64,000 nucleotides of DNA from CAZQHK01 sp964593455 (GCA_964593455.1 CAZQHK010000006.1:1-64000); one strand, 5' to 3'. Numbered from the stretch's first letter, positions 37,523 to 47,441 are shown. The notes: generated from the sequence alone by a model not told the origin. A program made the numbers and translations.

Positions 37523-39685
37523 ATGTGGATTATGAACTCACAGGCAGACAGACGGTACAACTGGGTCATACAGGGTATTCTGGCCTTGCTTTTTCTTCTT
37601 ACCCCGGTAGTTTATTTCAAGTATACAACCAAGATGTTCTACATTCCCAAGGACATGTTCGTGCAGATCCTGGTTCTCACCGCGACCACTCTGTGGGCGG
37701 TTAAAATGATAAGAGCGGGAGATGTAAAGTTAAGCCGCTCCCCGCTCATTCTCCCTGTTTCCTTGTATCTGGGAATCATGACCGTTTCCATCTACTTCTC
37801 GTACCGAATGTATCTGGCTCTCACTGATTGGCTCAGGTTTGTAAACTACATCCTGGTTTTTTATCTGATACTTCATTGCGTTCGAAATTTTTCCAGGCAA
37901 CGATTTCTGATCAGGATGGTGCTGACCTCGGGGATCATATGCGCTCTTTACGGTATCATGCAAAACTTTGGAATGGAGTTTATTTTTGCGGTTAATCCCT
38001 CCGGCCGTTTGAAAGTATTTTCCTTCTTTGGCAATCCCAACTTTCTGGCCGGATTTCTGGTTACCATGTTGCCTCTGGCCCTGGGGGAAATTGCCGGGGG
38101 GCTTGTTGATGCAATCATGAGTACCAGGTCAAAAGGTGGGTTTTTCCGTTTTAGCCTGGGATGCATGGCGTTTTTATTGTCGTTTCTCTGTATTCTGCCT
38201 ACCCAGACCAGGGGGGCCTGGCTGTCTTTTGCGGGCTCGTCGTTTTGTTTTGCGGTCATGTTTCTTTTTTTCGTTATACCCGAGTTACGGAAAAAGGTTC
38301 CGTCTCTCAGGACCGGGAATCTATTAGTGGTAGCGTTGGTGGTAATGATGGTTGTCGGCCTCGTTGCAGAAGTCTTCTACCACAACCAAGTGAAGGCGTA
38401 TTATCATCGTTTCAAAAGTATCGCTAACCCGGAAGAAAGAAATATCAAGCAGCGTCTGCTCATGTGGCAGTGCACCTGGGATATGATGAAAGATCATCCG
38501 GTTATCGGGGTTGGGGTAGGGAACTTCAAGTATCTTTACTTTAGGTATCAAGGGATGTTTTTTGAAAAACCTGGTACTGAAAAATACCGGGAGACCGCGG
38601 TGTCGCCCATACGAGCGCACAATGAATACCTTCAGACCGGTGCTGAGATGGGTTTTTTGGGGTTACTCTCCTTCCTTGGCGTGATTGTGACGGCTCTGTG
38701 GATGGTTGGAAAACTGCTCTATACACTGGAATCTCCATCTAAAAGAGTGTTTTACGCTTCATTGGTGGCTACCAACCTGGGTATCCTTTCGCACGCCATG
38801 GTCAGTTTTCCTTTTCACCGCCCCACCATAGCCATAATCTTTTGGGCTGCTCTCGGGATGTGCGCCGCCGCCTACGAGGAAGTATGTATGAAGCCGGAGA
38901 GCAAACAAACGGCGCCTGCTAACGGTGAAGAACGTGTCGAGATTCCCCCGGGTTTACGGGTCGGTTCTCAGATGATGGTGGTGGCGGCGGTTCTAGTAGC
39001 GCTTTTCATGCTGATCAGGCTGTTTATCGCGAACGCTTATATCAGGCTGGGTTTAGGGTATCAGGTTTCCAAAAATATGCCTGAGTTGATCAAACAACAG
39101 GGAACAGAGAACTCGTTCCGCCGCAGCATTGAGATTGATCCGAACAATGGGGAAGCGTATTTCCGCCTGGCTGAGATGCTCAGGGTTCAGAAAAAACACG
39201 AGGAGGCTATAAGCGCTTATAAAAAATCGCTGGAGCAGCTTCAATCGCGATTTTCGTACTACCAGCTTGGAGGCCTGCATGAAGCCATTGGCCTCAAGGA
39301 GGAGGCGGAAGAATACTACCGGGAACTTATTCGGTACATGCCTAATTTCTTCCAGGCTCATTATAGCCTGGCCAGGATGCTGGTTAACCAGGAACGACTG
39401 GACGAAGCAATCTATCATCTGGAGCAGGGGCTCATCTACGATAACAAGAAACGCCAGGAAGTCACCCGGTATTCTTTGGCCAGGCTCTGTTTTCAGGTTA
39501 AACGATATAAAGATTGCATATTGAGGGTAAAGGAGATTCAAATCCTGCATCGAAAAGGCAAGTGGGATGAAAAAACCGTGCCGATGCGGTTGATAGATCA
39601 ACTGCTAATCTATGCCGAGAACAACATACGGATTTTGGAAGAACGTGGAGAAGAAGGACCGGTGTTGGAGATTGAACTGGAGTAA
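37523..39685 (+). CDS. O-antigen-ligase/Wzy-like membrane protein with C-terminal TPRs (copy 2)
   Basis: 720 residues with the same architecture as the gene at 34162. About a dozen membrane helices carry the Wzy_C loop motif KDHPVIGVGVGNFKYLYFRY (about 324) and the conserved HNEYLQTGAEMGFLG (about 366). From about 515 onward there are several TPRs (GEAYFRLAEMLRVQKKHEEA; FFQAHYSLARMLVNQERLDE). Start ATG 37523; ATG 37532 is an alternative, and neither has a strong ribosome binding site. First gene of a tight four-gene operon (gaps of 6, 3 and 13 bases) with a barrel, a DUF2723 enzyme and a glycosidase. Confidence 0.88.
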   Translation: MWIMNSQADRRYNWVIQGILALLFLLTPVVYFKYTTKMFYIPKDMFVQILVLTATTLWAVKMIRAGDVKLSRSPLILPVSLYLGIMTVSIYFSYRMYLALTDWLRFVNYILVFYLILHCVRNFSRQRFLIRMVLTSGIICALYGIMQNFGMEFIFAVNPSGRLKVFSFFGNPNFLAGFLVTMLPLALGEIAGGLVDAIMSTRSKGGFFRFSLGCMAFLLSFLCILPTQTRGAWLSFAGSSFCFAVMFLFFVIPELRKKVPSLRTGNLLVVALVVMMVVGLVAEVFYHNQVKAYYHRFKSIANPEERNIKQRLLMWQCTWDMMKDHPVIGVGVGNFKYLYFRYQGMFFEKPGTEKYRETAVSPIRAHNEYLQTGAEMGFLGLLSFLGVIVTALWMVGKLLYTLESPSKRVFYASLVATNLGILSHAMVSFPFHRPTIAIIFWAALGMCAAAYEEVCMKPESKQTAPANGEERVEIPPGLRVGSQMMVVAAVLVALFMLIRLFIANAYIRLGLGYQVSKNMPELIKQQGTENSFRRSIEIDPNNGEAYFRLAEMLRVQKKHEEAISAYKKSLEQLQSRFSYYQLGGLHEAIGLKEEAEEYYRELIRYMPNFFQAHYSLARMLVNQERLDEAIYHLEQGLIYDNKKRQEVTRYSLARLCFQVKRYKDCILRVKEIQILHRKGKWDEKTVPMRLIDQLLIYAENNIRILEERGEEGPVLEIELE

Positions 39686-39691
39686 CGCTTG

Positions 39692-40588
39692 ATGGGAAGA
39701 AATATCCACAGGATAGGCCGGTTGGGTATGGCTCTCTTATTGTTCCCGGTTCTTATTCAGTTTCACCTGGCAGCCGCCGGCGCTGTTGAATCGGCAACGA
39801 TGCATGCAGTGACGTTTTTCGGTCCCGGCGGATATGTTTTTCTTCCCTCGGCCGAAGTGTTATCCAGGGGCGACCGGCGGACATTTGTTAACGCTGCCTG
39901 GTTCAGCGCACCGGAACTGGAAGTCACATTGCAGACGGTGGGTGTGGCTGTGGGTGCCGCTCGGGGAGTGGAAGCAGGTGTTTCTTACCGCTTAACCGAA
40001 CTTTCTTCTCCCCAGTCATTGGGAACCGGCCAAGCAACATCTCATTACCGCGGAAACGAGATGACTCTTTTCACCAAATACACGCCGAATATAGGCCGGT
40101 TGGCCGGCAGACAATATGTTGACTCGGCAGTTACTTTCGGTGTGAGTGTTACGGTGGTTTCAATGGATGGTTTGAGCAAACCATTAAGAAATATCTACGA
40201 AAGCATCAACGAAGAACTCGGGCAGAAAGACGGTCATCCTACCTTCTACGTGGCGTATGGCGGCTATCGCCAGGGAGGCGGTCCGGCCACATCGCTGTAT
40301 CTGAAACTGGGGGACAGTCTAAGTCTTGGATTGGGATTCAGAAGCAGAATACTGGGCGGTAAATTCGAGCTCATGGGAGAATATTTCGGGACTATTTATC
40401 ATGTCAATGAATCACTTCTTGACCGGACACAACTCAGTCTGGGAATCAGAAAACGATTCCTGGACGGACGGGCGGCGGTAAAACTGGGGATGTCAACTCT
40501 TGAAATAGATTTGGCTGGGACCGGTCAACAGGCCAACATCCGTACTACTCTCGACGCCTACCTGGTGGGACTGGAGTTTGCTTTTTAG
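39692..40588 (+). CDS. Predicted outer-membrane beta-barrel protein (copy 2)
   Basis: 298 residues from ATG 39692 (GGAG nine bases upstream; TTG 39689 precedes it). A signal peptide (about 1-32, ending AAAGAVES) is followed by FFGPGGYVFLPSAEVLSRGD, the counterpart of the motif in the barrel at 13802. Amphipathic strands follow, up to the terminal ...VGLEFAF with C-terminal Phe. It lacks the charged helical stretch present in the first copy. It lies 6 bases after the Wzy-like gene and 3 before the DUF2723 gene, so it is probably co-translated with them. The role may be outer-membrane passage or anchoring of a glycan or protein (inferred). Confidence 0.75.
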   Translation: MGRNIHRIGRLGMALLLFPVLIQFHLAAAGAVESATMHAVTFFGPGGYVFLPSAEVLSRGDRRTFVNAAWFSAPELEVTLQTVGVAVGAARGVEAGVSYRLTELSSPQSLGTGQATSHYRGNEMTLFTKYTPNIGRLAGRQYVDSAVTFGVSVTVVSMDGLSKPLRNIYESINEELGQKDGHPTFYVAYGGYRQGGGPATSLYLKLGDSLSLGLGFRSRILGGKFELMGEYFGTIYHVNESLLDRTQLSLGIRKRFLDGRAAVKLGMSTLEIDLAGTGQQANIRTTLDAYLVGLEFAF

Positions 40589-40591
40589 CAC

Positions 40592-43048
40592 ATGGTAAGA
40601 AAAAAAAAGCAGCGTCGGTCAGATGCGGTACGACAGAAAACTGAAACAGCCGGAAGTCACCGCTATTCAAATGTTATCGCCGGGATGCTGCTGATCGGGT
40701 CTTTCGTGCTTTACCTGAGAAATCTTTGCCCGACCATCTATGCCGGCGACAGTCCGACCTTCTCGGCATCCGCCTGGTTGCTGGGAGTATCGCATCCACC
40801 AGGATACCCTCTCTTTTCTGTCCTGGGTAAATTGTTCTGTGTCCTACCGCTGGGAGATATCGGTTTTAGAACTAACCTGGGCACCGCCGTTCTCGGGTCA
40901 GGAGCTGTCGCCGGAATGTATTTCCTGGGTAAAAATCTTGGTATCAACCGGTTCTGGTCCGGTTTTGCCGCGACGTTGTTCGCCGTGACCAGGGTATTCT
41001 GGGACCAGTGCCTGGGAGCAGAAGTTTACACACTGCATGCTTTACTAACTGTCTTGGTGCTTTCGATGCTGTTTTCAAAATTATATTTTCCACGAAAAGT
41101 GGCCGCTATTGCTTTTCTCCTGGGAGTGTCCATGACCAATCATTTCATGAGTCTTTTCCTGTTTGCGGCATCGGGATTATGGCTGGTTTTGGAGTTCATG
41201 TCGCTCCGGGAAACCTTTCCGGGAAAAAATATTTTAACAGGGTTAAAGGCTTCTTTCTTTCTGTTCCTGGGGCTTTCCCTGTATCTCTACCTTCCCCTTC
41301 GGGCAATACACCAGCCGGGTATTAACTGGGGTGCTCCCGATACGTATGAAAAGACCCGGGACCATATCACCAGAAAGCAGTACAAACAGTTAGAGTTCGG
41401 ATCACCCTTCACTCCCGACCAGATCGAGAAGAAGTACCAGGAACGGAAAGATTCCTTCCAGCGCCCGGATGGGAAAGGATTTTACAGCCTCGCCGAGTCT
41501 AAAAAGGCAATTGAACAGATCATGTTGTGGGAGGCTAAAGATAAGTTCCTGGGTCATTTCTTTTCCGAGTTGAGCTCACAGTTTGCCTGGATACTGGTAA
41601 TTCCCGGTTTGTTCGGATTATACCAACTGATGAAAATCCGTCCCCGGGAAATATCCTCTATGGCGGTGATATTCGTGTTGAACTCGGTGGGGCTCATCCT
41701 CATGTTGAAGTTTCCGTTCGACGAAATCAAACGGTTTGTTGTCACCGTCTACTATATACCGTGTTACTTGATTTTTTCTCTTCTCGTGGCTGTGGGAATG
41801 CAATGGATTCAAACATGGAAGTCGCTCTATTTACGAGTTTTGAACCTGACGGCCATTACAACTGTGGCAGTAATCATCATCATGAAAACTCCTCTTTCTG
41901 GATGGTATCTTCTCGTATACCCATTGGCCGCCGTTGCGGTTGCCTGGGGGCTCACTGGTGTGTGCCGGGGGATTAGAAGACAGACGTTTACCACCCTTGT
42001 ATCATGGTCAACACTGGTTGTTGTGGTGGTGATGCTCATCTGCTGGAATCAGCCGAAAGTAACCAAAAGAGATCATTTTATCACTTTCAGATATGGAAAA
42101 GACCAGCTTAAGTCCATGGAACAGAACGCTCTGGCTATCCTGTTTGCCGATAGTTCATGTTTCCCCATTAGATATCTTCAGGAAGTGTGCGGTTATCGGC
42201 GGGATGTGGTGATAATCCGCCGAAACCGACTGCTGCTGCCTGACATAATGGACTGGTACTGGCAGAGCCTTAATAATAAATATGGTGACCGCCTTGGTTT
42301 ATCTCCCGTTTCTGACAGCCTGGTGTACCGGGAGAATGATCTCGATGTGGGTTTGCGGCGAATAGACGCCATTATAAGAGGTAACAAAAATCGTTATCCG
42401 ATTTACGCTCTGAACAATGAAGTTGTCGACCGGCCTCTGGAATACCGGGTGTCCGGCCCGGCGGTGGTGGTGATGAAAAAGAATGCCGGACCGGTTGAAA
42501 ACACCTTTTTCATGGACGGCCTGCTGGAACGATTACTGGTTCCCGGCGACCCGGCCTTGAAATATCTGTTGGAGAGAAACAGCCGGTTCTGGTCCCGGAT
42601 TGGTTCCTGGCCCCATCCTCCTGTTATTCAACAGGATAATTACCTGGAAAAAGAGATTCTGCTGAATTATGCCAAAAGCTATTCTAATTTTGGAACGATG
42701 TTGTTTAAACAAGGTAACTGGCAGGCTGCGGTAGACATCTACGAAAACGCCTACCGACTCGTTCCTTTTTACGGAACGGGCATGCACAATCTGGGACACT
42801 TGTACCATCAGAAAAGCTTGTTCAGTAAAGCCGAGCAAGCCTACCGCCGGGCTCTGGCGGCAGACTCTGATTTAATCAGTACGATGAACAACCTCGGCGT
42901 GTTGCTGTTGGACGTGAAAGGTGAGAAAGAGGAAGCCCGTGAACTGTTCCGCCAGGTTATCGTCAGAGCTCCGGGCACAGGTGTGGCTAAAATGGCTGCC
43001 GCCAATTTACAGCGACTGGAAAACATGGCGCCGGCTCCGCAGAAATGA
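40592..43048 (+). CDS. DUF2723 GT-C glycosyltransferase with C-terminal TPRs (copy 2)
   Basis: 818 residues with the same plan as the gene at 11512. After a basic N-terminus (MVRKKKQRR) come the first helix and a signature loop AGDSPTF (51-57, candidate catalytic Asp53) with HPPGY (68-72). The first copy has GDSGEL at the same place, so the residues after the Asp differ. About 10-12 helices run to about 485, then a soluble region, and TPRs at about 685-800 (NFGTMLFKQGNWQAAVDIY; GMHNLGHLYHQKSLFSKAE). It is predicted to use a lipid-linked sugar donor in the membrane; the acceptor is unknown. Third gene of the 37523-46238 operon. Confidence 0.85.
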   Translation: MVRKKKQRRSDAVRQKTETAGSHRYSNVIAGMLLIGSFVLYLRNLCPTIYAGDSPTFSASAWLLGVSHPPGYPLFSVLGKLFCVLPLGDIGFRTNLGTAVLGSGAVAGMYFLGKNLGINRFWSGFAATLFAVTRVFWDQCLGAEVYTLHALLTVLVLSMLFSKLYFPRKVAAIAFLLGVSMTNHFMSLFLFAASGLWLVLEFMSLRETFPGKNILTGLKASFFLFLGLSLYLYLPLRAIHQPGINWGAPDTYEKTRDHITRKQYKQLEFGSPFTPDQIEKKYQERKDSFQRPDGKGFYSLAESKKAIEQIMLWEAKDKFLGHFFSELSSQFAWILVIPGLFGLYQLMKIRPREISSMAVIFVLNSVGLILMLKFPFDEIKRFVVTVYYIPCYLIFSLLVAVGMQWIQTWKSLYLRVLNLTAITTVAVIIIMKTPLSGWYLLVYPLAAVAVAWGLTGVCRGIRRQTFTTLVSWSTLVVVVVMLICWNQPKVTKRDHFITFRYGKDQLKSMEQNALAILFADSSCFPIRYLQEVCGYRRDVVIIRRNRLLLPDIMDWYWQSLNNKYGDRLGLSPVSDSLVYRENDLDVGLRRIDAIIRGNKNRYPIYALNNEVVDRPLEYRVSGPAVVVMKKNAGPVENTFFMDGLLERLLVPGDPALKYLLERNSRFWSRIGSWPHPPVIQQDNYLEKEILLNYAKSYSNFGTMLFKQGNWQAAVDIYENAYRLVPFYGTGMHNLGHLYHQKSLFSKAEQAYRRALAADSDLISTMNNLGVLLLDVKGEKEEARELFRQVIVRAPGTGVAKMAAANLQRLENMAPAPQK

Positions 43049-43061
43049 GAAGTCCGGTATA

Positions 43062-46000
43062 ATGAAATCGATAACGTTTGTCTTCCTGATTACGATGTCT
43101 CTGCTGGTCTGCTTTTTCTCTTCTCAATCTCGAGCTGCCGAAGAATTAGATCTGGCCGCCGGCTGGAGATTTCGTCTCGATCCAGAAAACCGGGGAGAAC
43201 GAGAAGCCTGGTTCAGTCCGGATTATGATACCGACAGTTGGCAGCAGATACAGGCCGGTCGGGGATGGGAAGAACAGGGATTCGGTGGATACGATGGAAT
43301 CGCCTGGTATCGCCGGTGGATAAATCTGCCGGGAGAATGGACGAATGGTCCCGTTTATCTGGTGCTTGGCGGGGCTGACGATGAATATGACCTTTTTGTG
43401 AACGGAATTAAACGTGCTCATTTTGGCTCGCTGAAGTCAAAAAAGAGCATGCATAATCGGACATCCTGGATAGACTTATTTCCTTATCTCGGAGGCAATA
43501 AGAACGTGTTGCTCTGCCTGCGGGTCAACGATTGGGGTGGCGGCGGCGGACTTGTTAAAAGGCCGGTGGTTCTCAGTTCGGAGTTTGAAAGATACCTGTC
43601 CCGTGAAGAGTTTTTCGCCAGGGAAGAACTGGACGATACGGCCCGGAAGTTACAACCGATTCTACTTCCTCCCGATCGCTATCGCATAGATTGGTATCCT
43701 GTGACCGGTTTGCTCGACAACCCGCGCCGGATCGGTTTCGTGTCGGATGAGATGTATTGCCGGGAGACGGTACCCGTTCTTCGTGAGTATCTTGATCACG
43801 CTAATCCACGGCTTCGGATCTGGGTAGCGGAACGCCTGGCTGAATTAAGGTGTCCGGACGGTTTTGGAATACTCCTTGAAGCGCTTCTATCCGAGAATGA
43901 TAGCCGGCGCCGGGGAAATGACGGATATCTGTTTGGACGGCCGGGAATTGCCGACCGGGTAATCGCTTTGGTTGGTGCGCCTGACACCTATGATCCCGCC
44001 GGCAGCCGGGAACTTCGAGATACCGTAACTGCCGGTTGGCAAAAAGCGTGGAAAGAAACAGGAGACGCTTTTTTCAAAGGGCTGGCTTCTCCTTCTCCGC
44101 TAATCGGCAAACAGACATTGCGGTTGGAAGAATTTACCGTCACCAGGGACATGTCAGACATGGAACAATTCTGCTTTCTGGCCGGTCGAAAATTGTTCGC
44201 GATCGGAGCCATGGATGGCAGTTTCCCCCCGGTTGGCCGCCTGCTTGGAGACCAGGGGGGAATATGGTCACTTCCGGTCAAGCTCATGGACGGGTATGAG
44301 ATTCGGATTGATGAAGATGGTTATGATCCATGGTCGTTGGAAGATTGCAGGTACTTTGTAAATGAGTTGTCGTCCTGTTCATTCCGGTTCCTCCGGAATG
44401 GTTTATCGGTATCCCGCAAGGAGTTTGTCTTGGAAGATGAACCGGCGCTCTTGGCCACGGTCCGTATCCGTAATCTGACAGATGTTTCCCGTCTTCTCCG
44501 GATCAATTTTACGGGCTATGTCAATATTCGGCCCGGATGGAAGGCAGGTCTTCCAAATGCTCTCGATCGTATTGAGTACGTTGATGATCTGGTCTATGCG
44601 TCCGATCAGCTTCTGGCTGAACAGGGTGTTCTATTCGGTTCTAAGAGCAAGCCCGTCTCCCGGAAACTCGAGGATAACCGGGCAACCCTGACATATACGC
44701 TGGAAATTCCACCTTCCGGTGACGGAGAGTTGACATTCATTATTTTAGCTCAGCGGGGGATAGAAAAAAGGACATTACGCGGTCAAGCCGGACGGTTGCT
44801 CCGAAAGGCAAAGTTGGAGCTGAAAGAGAAGCAGGATACGTATCGGTCGGCACCATTATCCGGGATTACTTTCCGGTGTTCGGATCAGGCTGTTACCCGT
44901 GCTTTTTCAGCCGCCAGGGTGAATCTCATGATGCTGACCACCGATGTGAGACCATTCGGACCCGGCCCGTACTTTATGGCGGGAATTCCCGACTACGCAC
45001 AGTTGTTCGGGTGCGATACGTTTTATTCCATTGCCGGCGCCGCCGCCGCCGGATTTGGTGAAACGGCCAAAGCAGCGCTGGAAACATTGGCCGTCAGCGC
45101 TCAAAATAAACAGGGCAGGGTTCCACATGAGATCGGCATTACCGGTCACATTATCTCTCCCGGCAATATCCAGGAAACGCCGCAATTCATCTCCGCCTGT
45201 CACGATTACTACAACTGGACCGGAGACCGCGATTTCCTGGAGTCGATGTACCCGTTGAGTAAGCAATGCATCGAGTATGTTTTGGCAAACGGTGATCAGG
45301 ACCAGGATCTCTATCCCGAGGGCTACGGTATCATGGAAGTCCATGGTATGAGCAGTGAGAATATCGATGCCGCCTGTTATCTGTATGAGGCGCTGAAAAG
45401 CCTGGAAACGATGTCTAATATACTGAGATATGGGAATGAAGCTAACCGCTACGCGGCCATGGCGGACGATCTCCGGCGCCGCTTCAACCGGGATTGGTGG
45501 AATTCCGGGGAGAAGATGTGGGCCGACTCCCTGGAGAATGGAAAGCAACGTATGGCCGGACATTGGGGTGTGGACATTCCCATGGAGACCGGAATCGCCG
45601 ATCCCGATAAAGCCCGGTCCGCTTTGCATCGTATAAGCCGGGAATGGGTGAATAAATGGACGTTATTTGGGCCGTTGCCGACTGGGTTCAGCACCTGCCC
45701 GTTTTCAAATAACATTCTGGCTCTAGGAGCTTTCCGGTACGGTGAGACCGCCCTTGGCTGGAAGCGGCTCAAACTGACGGCCCGGGTGGTTTTGGAACAC
45801 GGGATGTTAGGAGCCATGGAGAACGCCGTCCCGCGAATAGACAACACGCTCCAGCTTTGGAGCGCGGGTCCATTTCTGGAAGCGGTGGTGGCAGGATTGG
45901 CCGGTGTCCATCCGGCGGCCGGTGAACACCGGGTCGAGATTTTCCCAAAGTTACCCCGGGAACTTGGTTTCTTCTCACTCGAAAATATGGTTTTTGGGGA

Positions 46001-46238
46001 CCATTGCCTGGACTTTTCGTGGCAACGGCTCAATCCCGGGAACTCTTTCATCGTCAAACACACGCAAGGTCCCGTGCCACTGGAAGTACTCTTCAAAGGC
46101 GGTCTGAGAAACGGCACCCGTTTTTCCGTGAACGGAGAAGAAGCTCAAACAGCAACAAAAATGGTCTCCGGTATGAAAGCAAAGACGATTACTGTCACCA
46201 TCGCTCCCGGGAAATCAGTAATAATACGGCAGGAATGA
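43062..46238 (+). CDS. Exported six-hairpin glycoside hydrolase with N-terminal sugar-binding domain
   Basis: 1058 residues from ATG 43062. A signal peptide (about 1-28, ending SSQSRAA) is followed by a galactose-binding-like domain (about 30-150, opening LAAGWRFRLDPENRGEREAW as in GH2 enzymes) and a helical stretch with HEAT-like features (about 220-330). A beta-sandwich leads to an (alpha/alpha)6 barrel (about 610-980) with FMAGIPDYAQLFGCDT, PHEIGITGHI and LWSAGPFLEAVVAGLAGV, patterns seen in GH63/GH78-like and amylo-alpha-1,6-glucosidase families. Substrate and exact family are uncertain. As the last gene of the Wzy/barrel/DUF2723 operon it may trim the exported glycan. Confidence 0.75.
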   Translation: MKSITFVFLITMSLLVCFFSSQSRAAEELDLAAGWRFRLDPENRGEREAWFSPDYDTDSWQQIQAGRGWEEQGFGGYDGIAWYRRWINLPGEWTNGPVYLVLGGADDEYDLFVNGIKRAHFGSLKSKKSMHNRTSWIDLFPYLGGNKNVLLCLRVNDWGGGGGLVKRPVVLSSEFERYLSREEFFAREELDDTARKLQPILLPPDRYRIDWYPVTGLLDNPRRIGFVSDEMYCRETVPVLREYLDHANPRLRIWVAERLAELRCPDGFGILLEALLSENDSRRRGNDGYLFGRPGIADRVIALVGAPDTYDPAGSRELRDTVTAGWQKAWKETGDAFFKGLASPSPLIGKQTLRLEEFTVTRDMSDMEQFCFLAGRKLFAIGAMDGSFPPVGRLLGDQGGIWSLPVKLMDGYEIRIDEDGYDPWSLEDCRYFVNELSSCSFRFLRNGLSVSRKEFVLEDEPALLATVRIRNLTDVSRLLRINFTGYVNIRPGWKAGLPNALDRIEYVDDLVYASDQLLAEQGVLFGSKSKPVSRKLEDNRATLTYTLEIPPSGDGELTFIILAQRGIEKRTLRGQAGRLLRKAKLELKEKQDTYRSAPLSGITFRCSDQAVTRAFSAARVNLMMLTTDVRPFGPGPYFMAGIPDYAQLFGCDTFYSIAGAAAAGFGETAKAALETLAVSAQNKQGRVPHEIGITGHIISPGNIQETPQFISACHDYYNWTGDRDFLESMYPLSKQCIEYVLANGDQDQDLYPEGYGIMEVHGMSSENIDAACYLYEALKSLETMSNILRYGNEANRYAAMADDLRRRFNRDWWNSGEKMWADSLENGKQRMAGHWGVDIPMETGIADPDKARSALHRISREWVNKWTLFGPLPTGFSTCPFSNNILALGAFRYGETALGWKRLKLTARVVLEHGMLGAMENAVPRIDNTLQLWSAGPFLEAVVAGLAGVHPAAGEHRVEIFPKLPRELGFFSLENMVFGDHCLDFSWQRLNPGNSFIVKHTQGPVPLEVLFKGGLRNGTRFSVNGEEAQTATKMVSGMKAKTITVTIAPGKSVIIRQE

Positions 46239-46357
46239 TTCTTGATCTGCTATCTTCAATATGCTAAGGTAGTATGCTGCTTTGTTGGATGTTTTGATTA
46301 TCTGGCTATTCCTATCAGGTCTAAACATAACCGCTTATCAAAATTGAGGAGGATATT

Positions 46358-47383
46358 ATGAGACGATCACATCTGAATTCAACAGCCCTGTTAACCAGCA
46401 CGAAGTACATACCGGGGTACATATTCGGAGAACAAATCTATAAAAGAGCCCTGCAGGGCAACAGGAAAATTGCGTATATTCCCATTGGTGTTGCACCCTG
46501 GGACGGCGATGAAATAAAGCCCCAGGCCGGGAGTTTCGAGCGCTTCAGACACTTTTATAGGGACCAGTATCATGGAGCTGATATCCGTCCTTTTTATTTC
46601 ACCGGGCGGATGAGTGGCAAAGAGATCGGGTTGCTGGAGACGATGATCAATCATTACGAGGTAGTCATCTTCGCAGGAAATAACCTTTCCCTGGCGTTGC
46701 GGCGACTTCGTGGAGTCAGCGCCGCTTTTTATCACAATCCCTGGAAACTGGAAAGACTTCTGGAAGACAGAGGGACCCACGGGTTATTAACTGTTGGTGA
46801 TGGAGAAACAGCCGGCATACTTTGCAACAGCGCGGCCGGAATCGCTTCCAATTTTCTGGTAGTGACGAATTACAATCTTTCGCCGGGAAAACGGCATGAA
46901 CTGCAGCGGTTGGCCCGCAGCAATCCATTATCCATGTGTATCGGGCTGCCATCCAATTCGTCTCTCGAGTTTGTCAGGGGACAGTTTCCACACGGCACGG
47001 CCTACCAGTATATCGAGGTGTCTATTGACCAGTCCGCGAATATTCCGAGTGATCCGGCTAACATACCTACACAGCGAGGGCTTCAACCGGTCATATGTTA
47101 CAAGGATGGAGTTACCGAGTGGCAGTTGTATGGTGGAGACACCATTGGCCGGGCTATCCTGCCTCCCAGCAAGAAGGAAGTCGGATGGGGAAACCTGCGG
47201 CGGCGCTTCTGGCACTTCCGGTCATGGGTGGAGTCACCCCGCTCCGGTGCGATATTCAATCTTTTCACCAGGAAGGCCATGCGAGGGACCCAGACCGACG
47301 AGGGATATTTACGGGTCAACTCTCTCGACGACATCCTGATTAAAAAGTATTTTGCCATTAATACCAGGAGTAAAAACTGGTAG
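46358..47383 (+). CDS. Peptidase S51-like (cyanophycinase/dipeptidase E-like) protein
   Basis: 341 residues from ATG 46358 with a strong AGGAGG. The order of motifs resembles the S51 fold: IAYIPIG (first strand), VVIFAGNNLSLALRRL (equivalent to the GGNQ/GGNT loop), GILCNSAAGIAS (equivalent to the G-x-SAGA nucleophile elbow; candidate Ser in NSAAG), and a later MCIGLPSNSSLEFV (compare GIDE-x-TA). The match is partial and the acidic pair of the family is not obvious, so the enzyme may be divergent or inactive. No signal peptide. The 119 bases upstream hold no clear promoter. A stable hairpin follows the stop. Confidence 0.45.
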   Translation: MRRSHLNSTALLTSTKYIPGYIFGEQIYKRALQGNRKIAYIPIGVAPWDGDEIKPQAGSFERFRHFYRDQYHGADIRPFYFTGRMSGKEIGLLETMINHYEVVIFAGNNLSLALRRLRGVSAAFYHNPWKLERLLEDRGTHGLLTVGDGETAGILCNSAAGIASNFLVVTNYNLSPGKRHELQRLARSNPLSMCIGLPSNSSLEFVRGQFPHGTAYQYIEVSIDQSANIPSDPANIPTQRGLQPVICYKDGVTEWQLYGGDTIGRAILPPSKKEVGWGNLRRRFWHFRSWVESPRSGAIFNLFTRKAMRGTQTDEGYLRVNSLDDILIKKYFAINTRSKNW

Positions 47384-47401
47384 GAATCGTATCTCTGTAG
47401 C

Positions 47402-47441
47402 GGTTGGATGGTATCTCTCTACAGGGAAACACCATCCAACC
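47402..47441. terminator. Hairpin between convergent genes
   Basis: A perfect 11-bp stem GGTTGGATGGT (47402-47412) with ACCATCCAACC (47431-47441) and an 18-base loop lies 18 bases after the S51-like gene and about 50 bases after the convergent YfhO gene. There is no good T tract, so termination is likely but not certain. Its right arm forms part of the dispersed motif at 47440. Confidence 0.55.

Noticed and set aside
42921..43061. N-terminal extension of the glycosidase upstream of ATG 43062
   Set aside because: It overlaps the end of the DUF2723 gene in another frame, and the signal peptide begins exactly at 43062.
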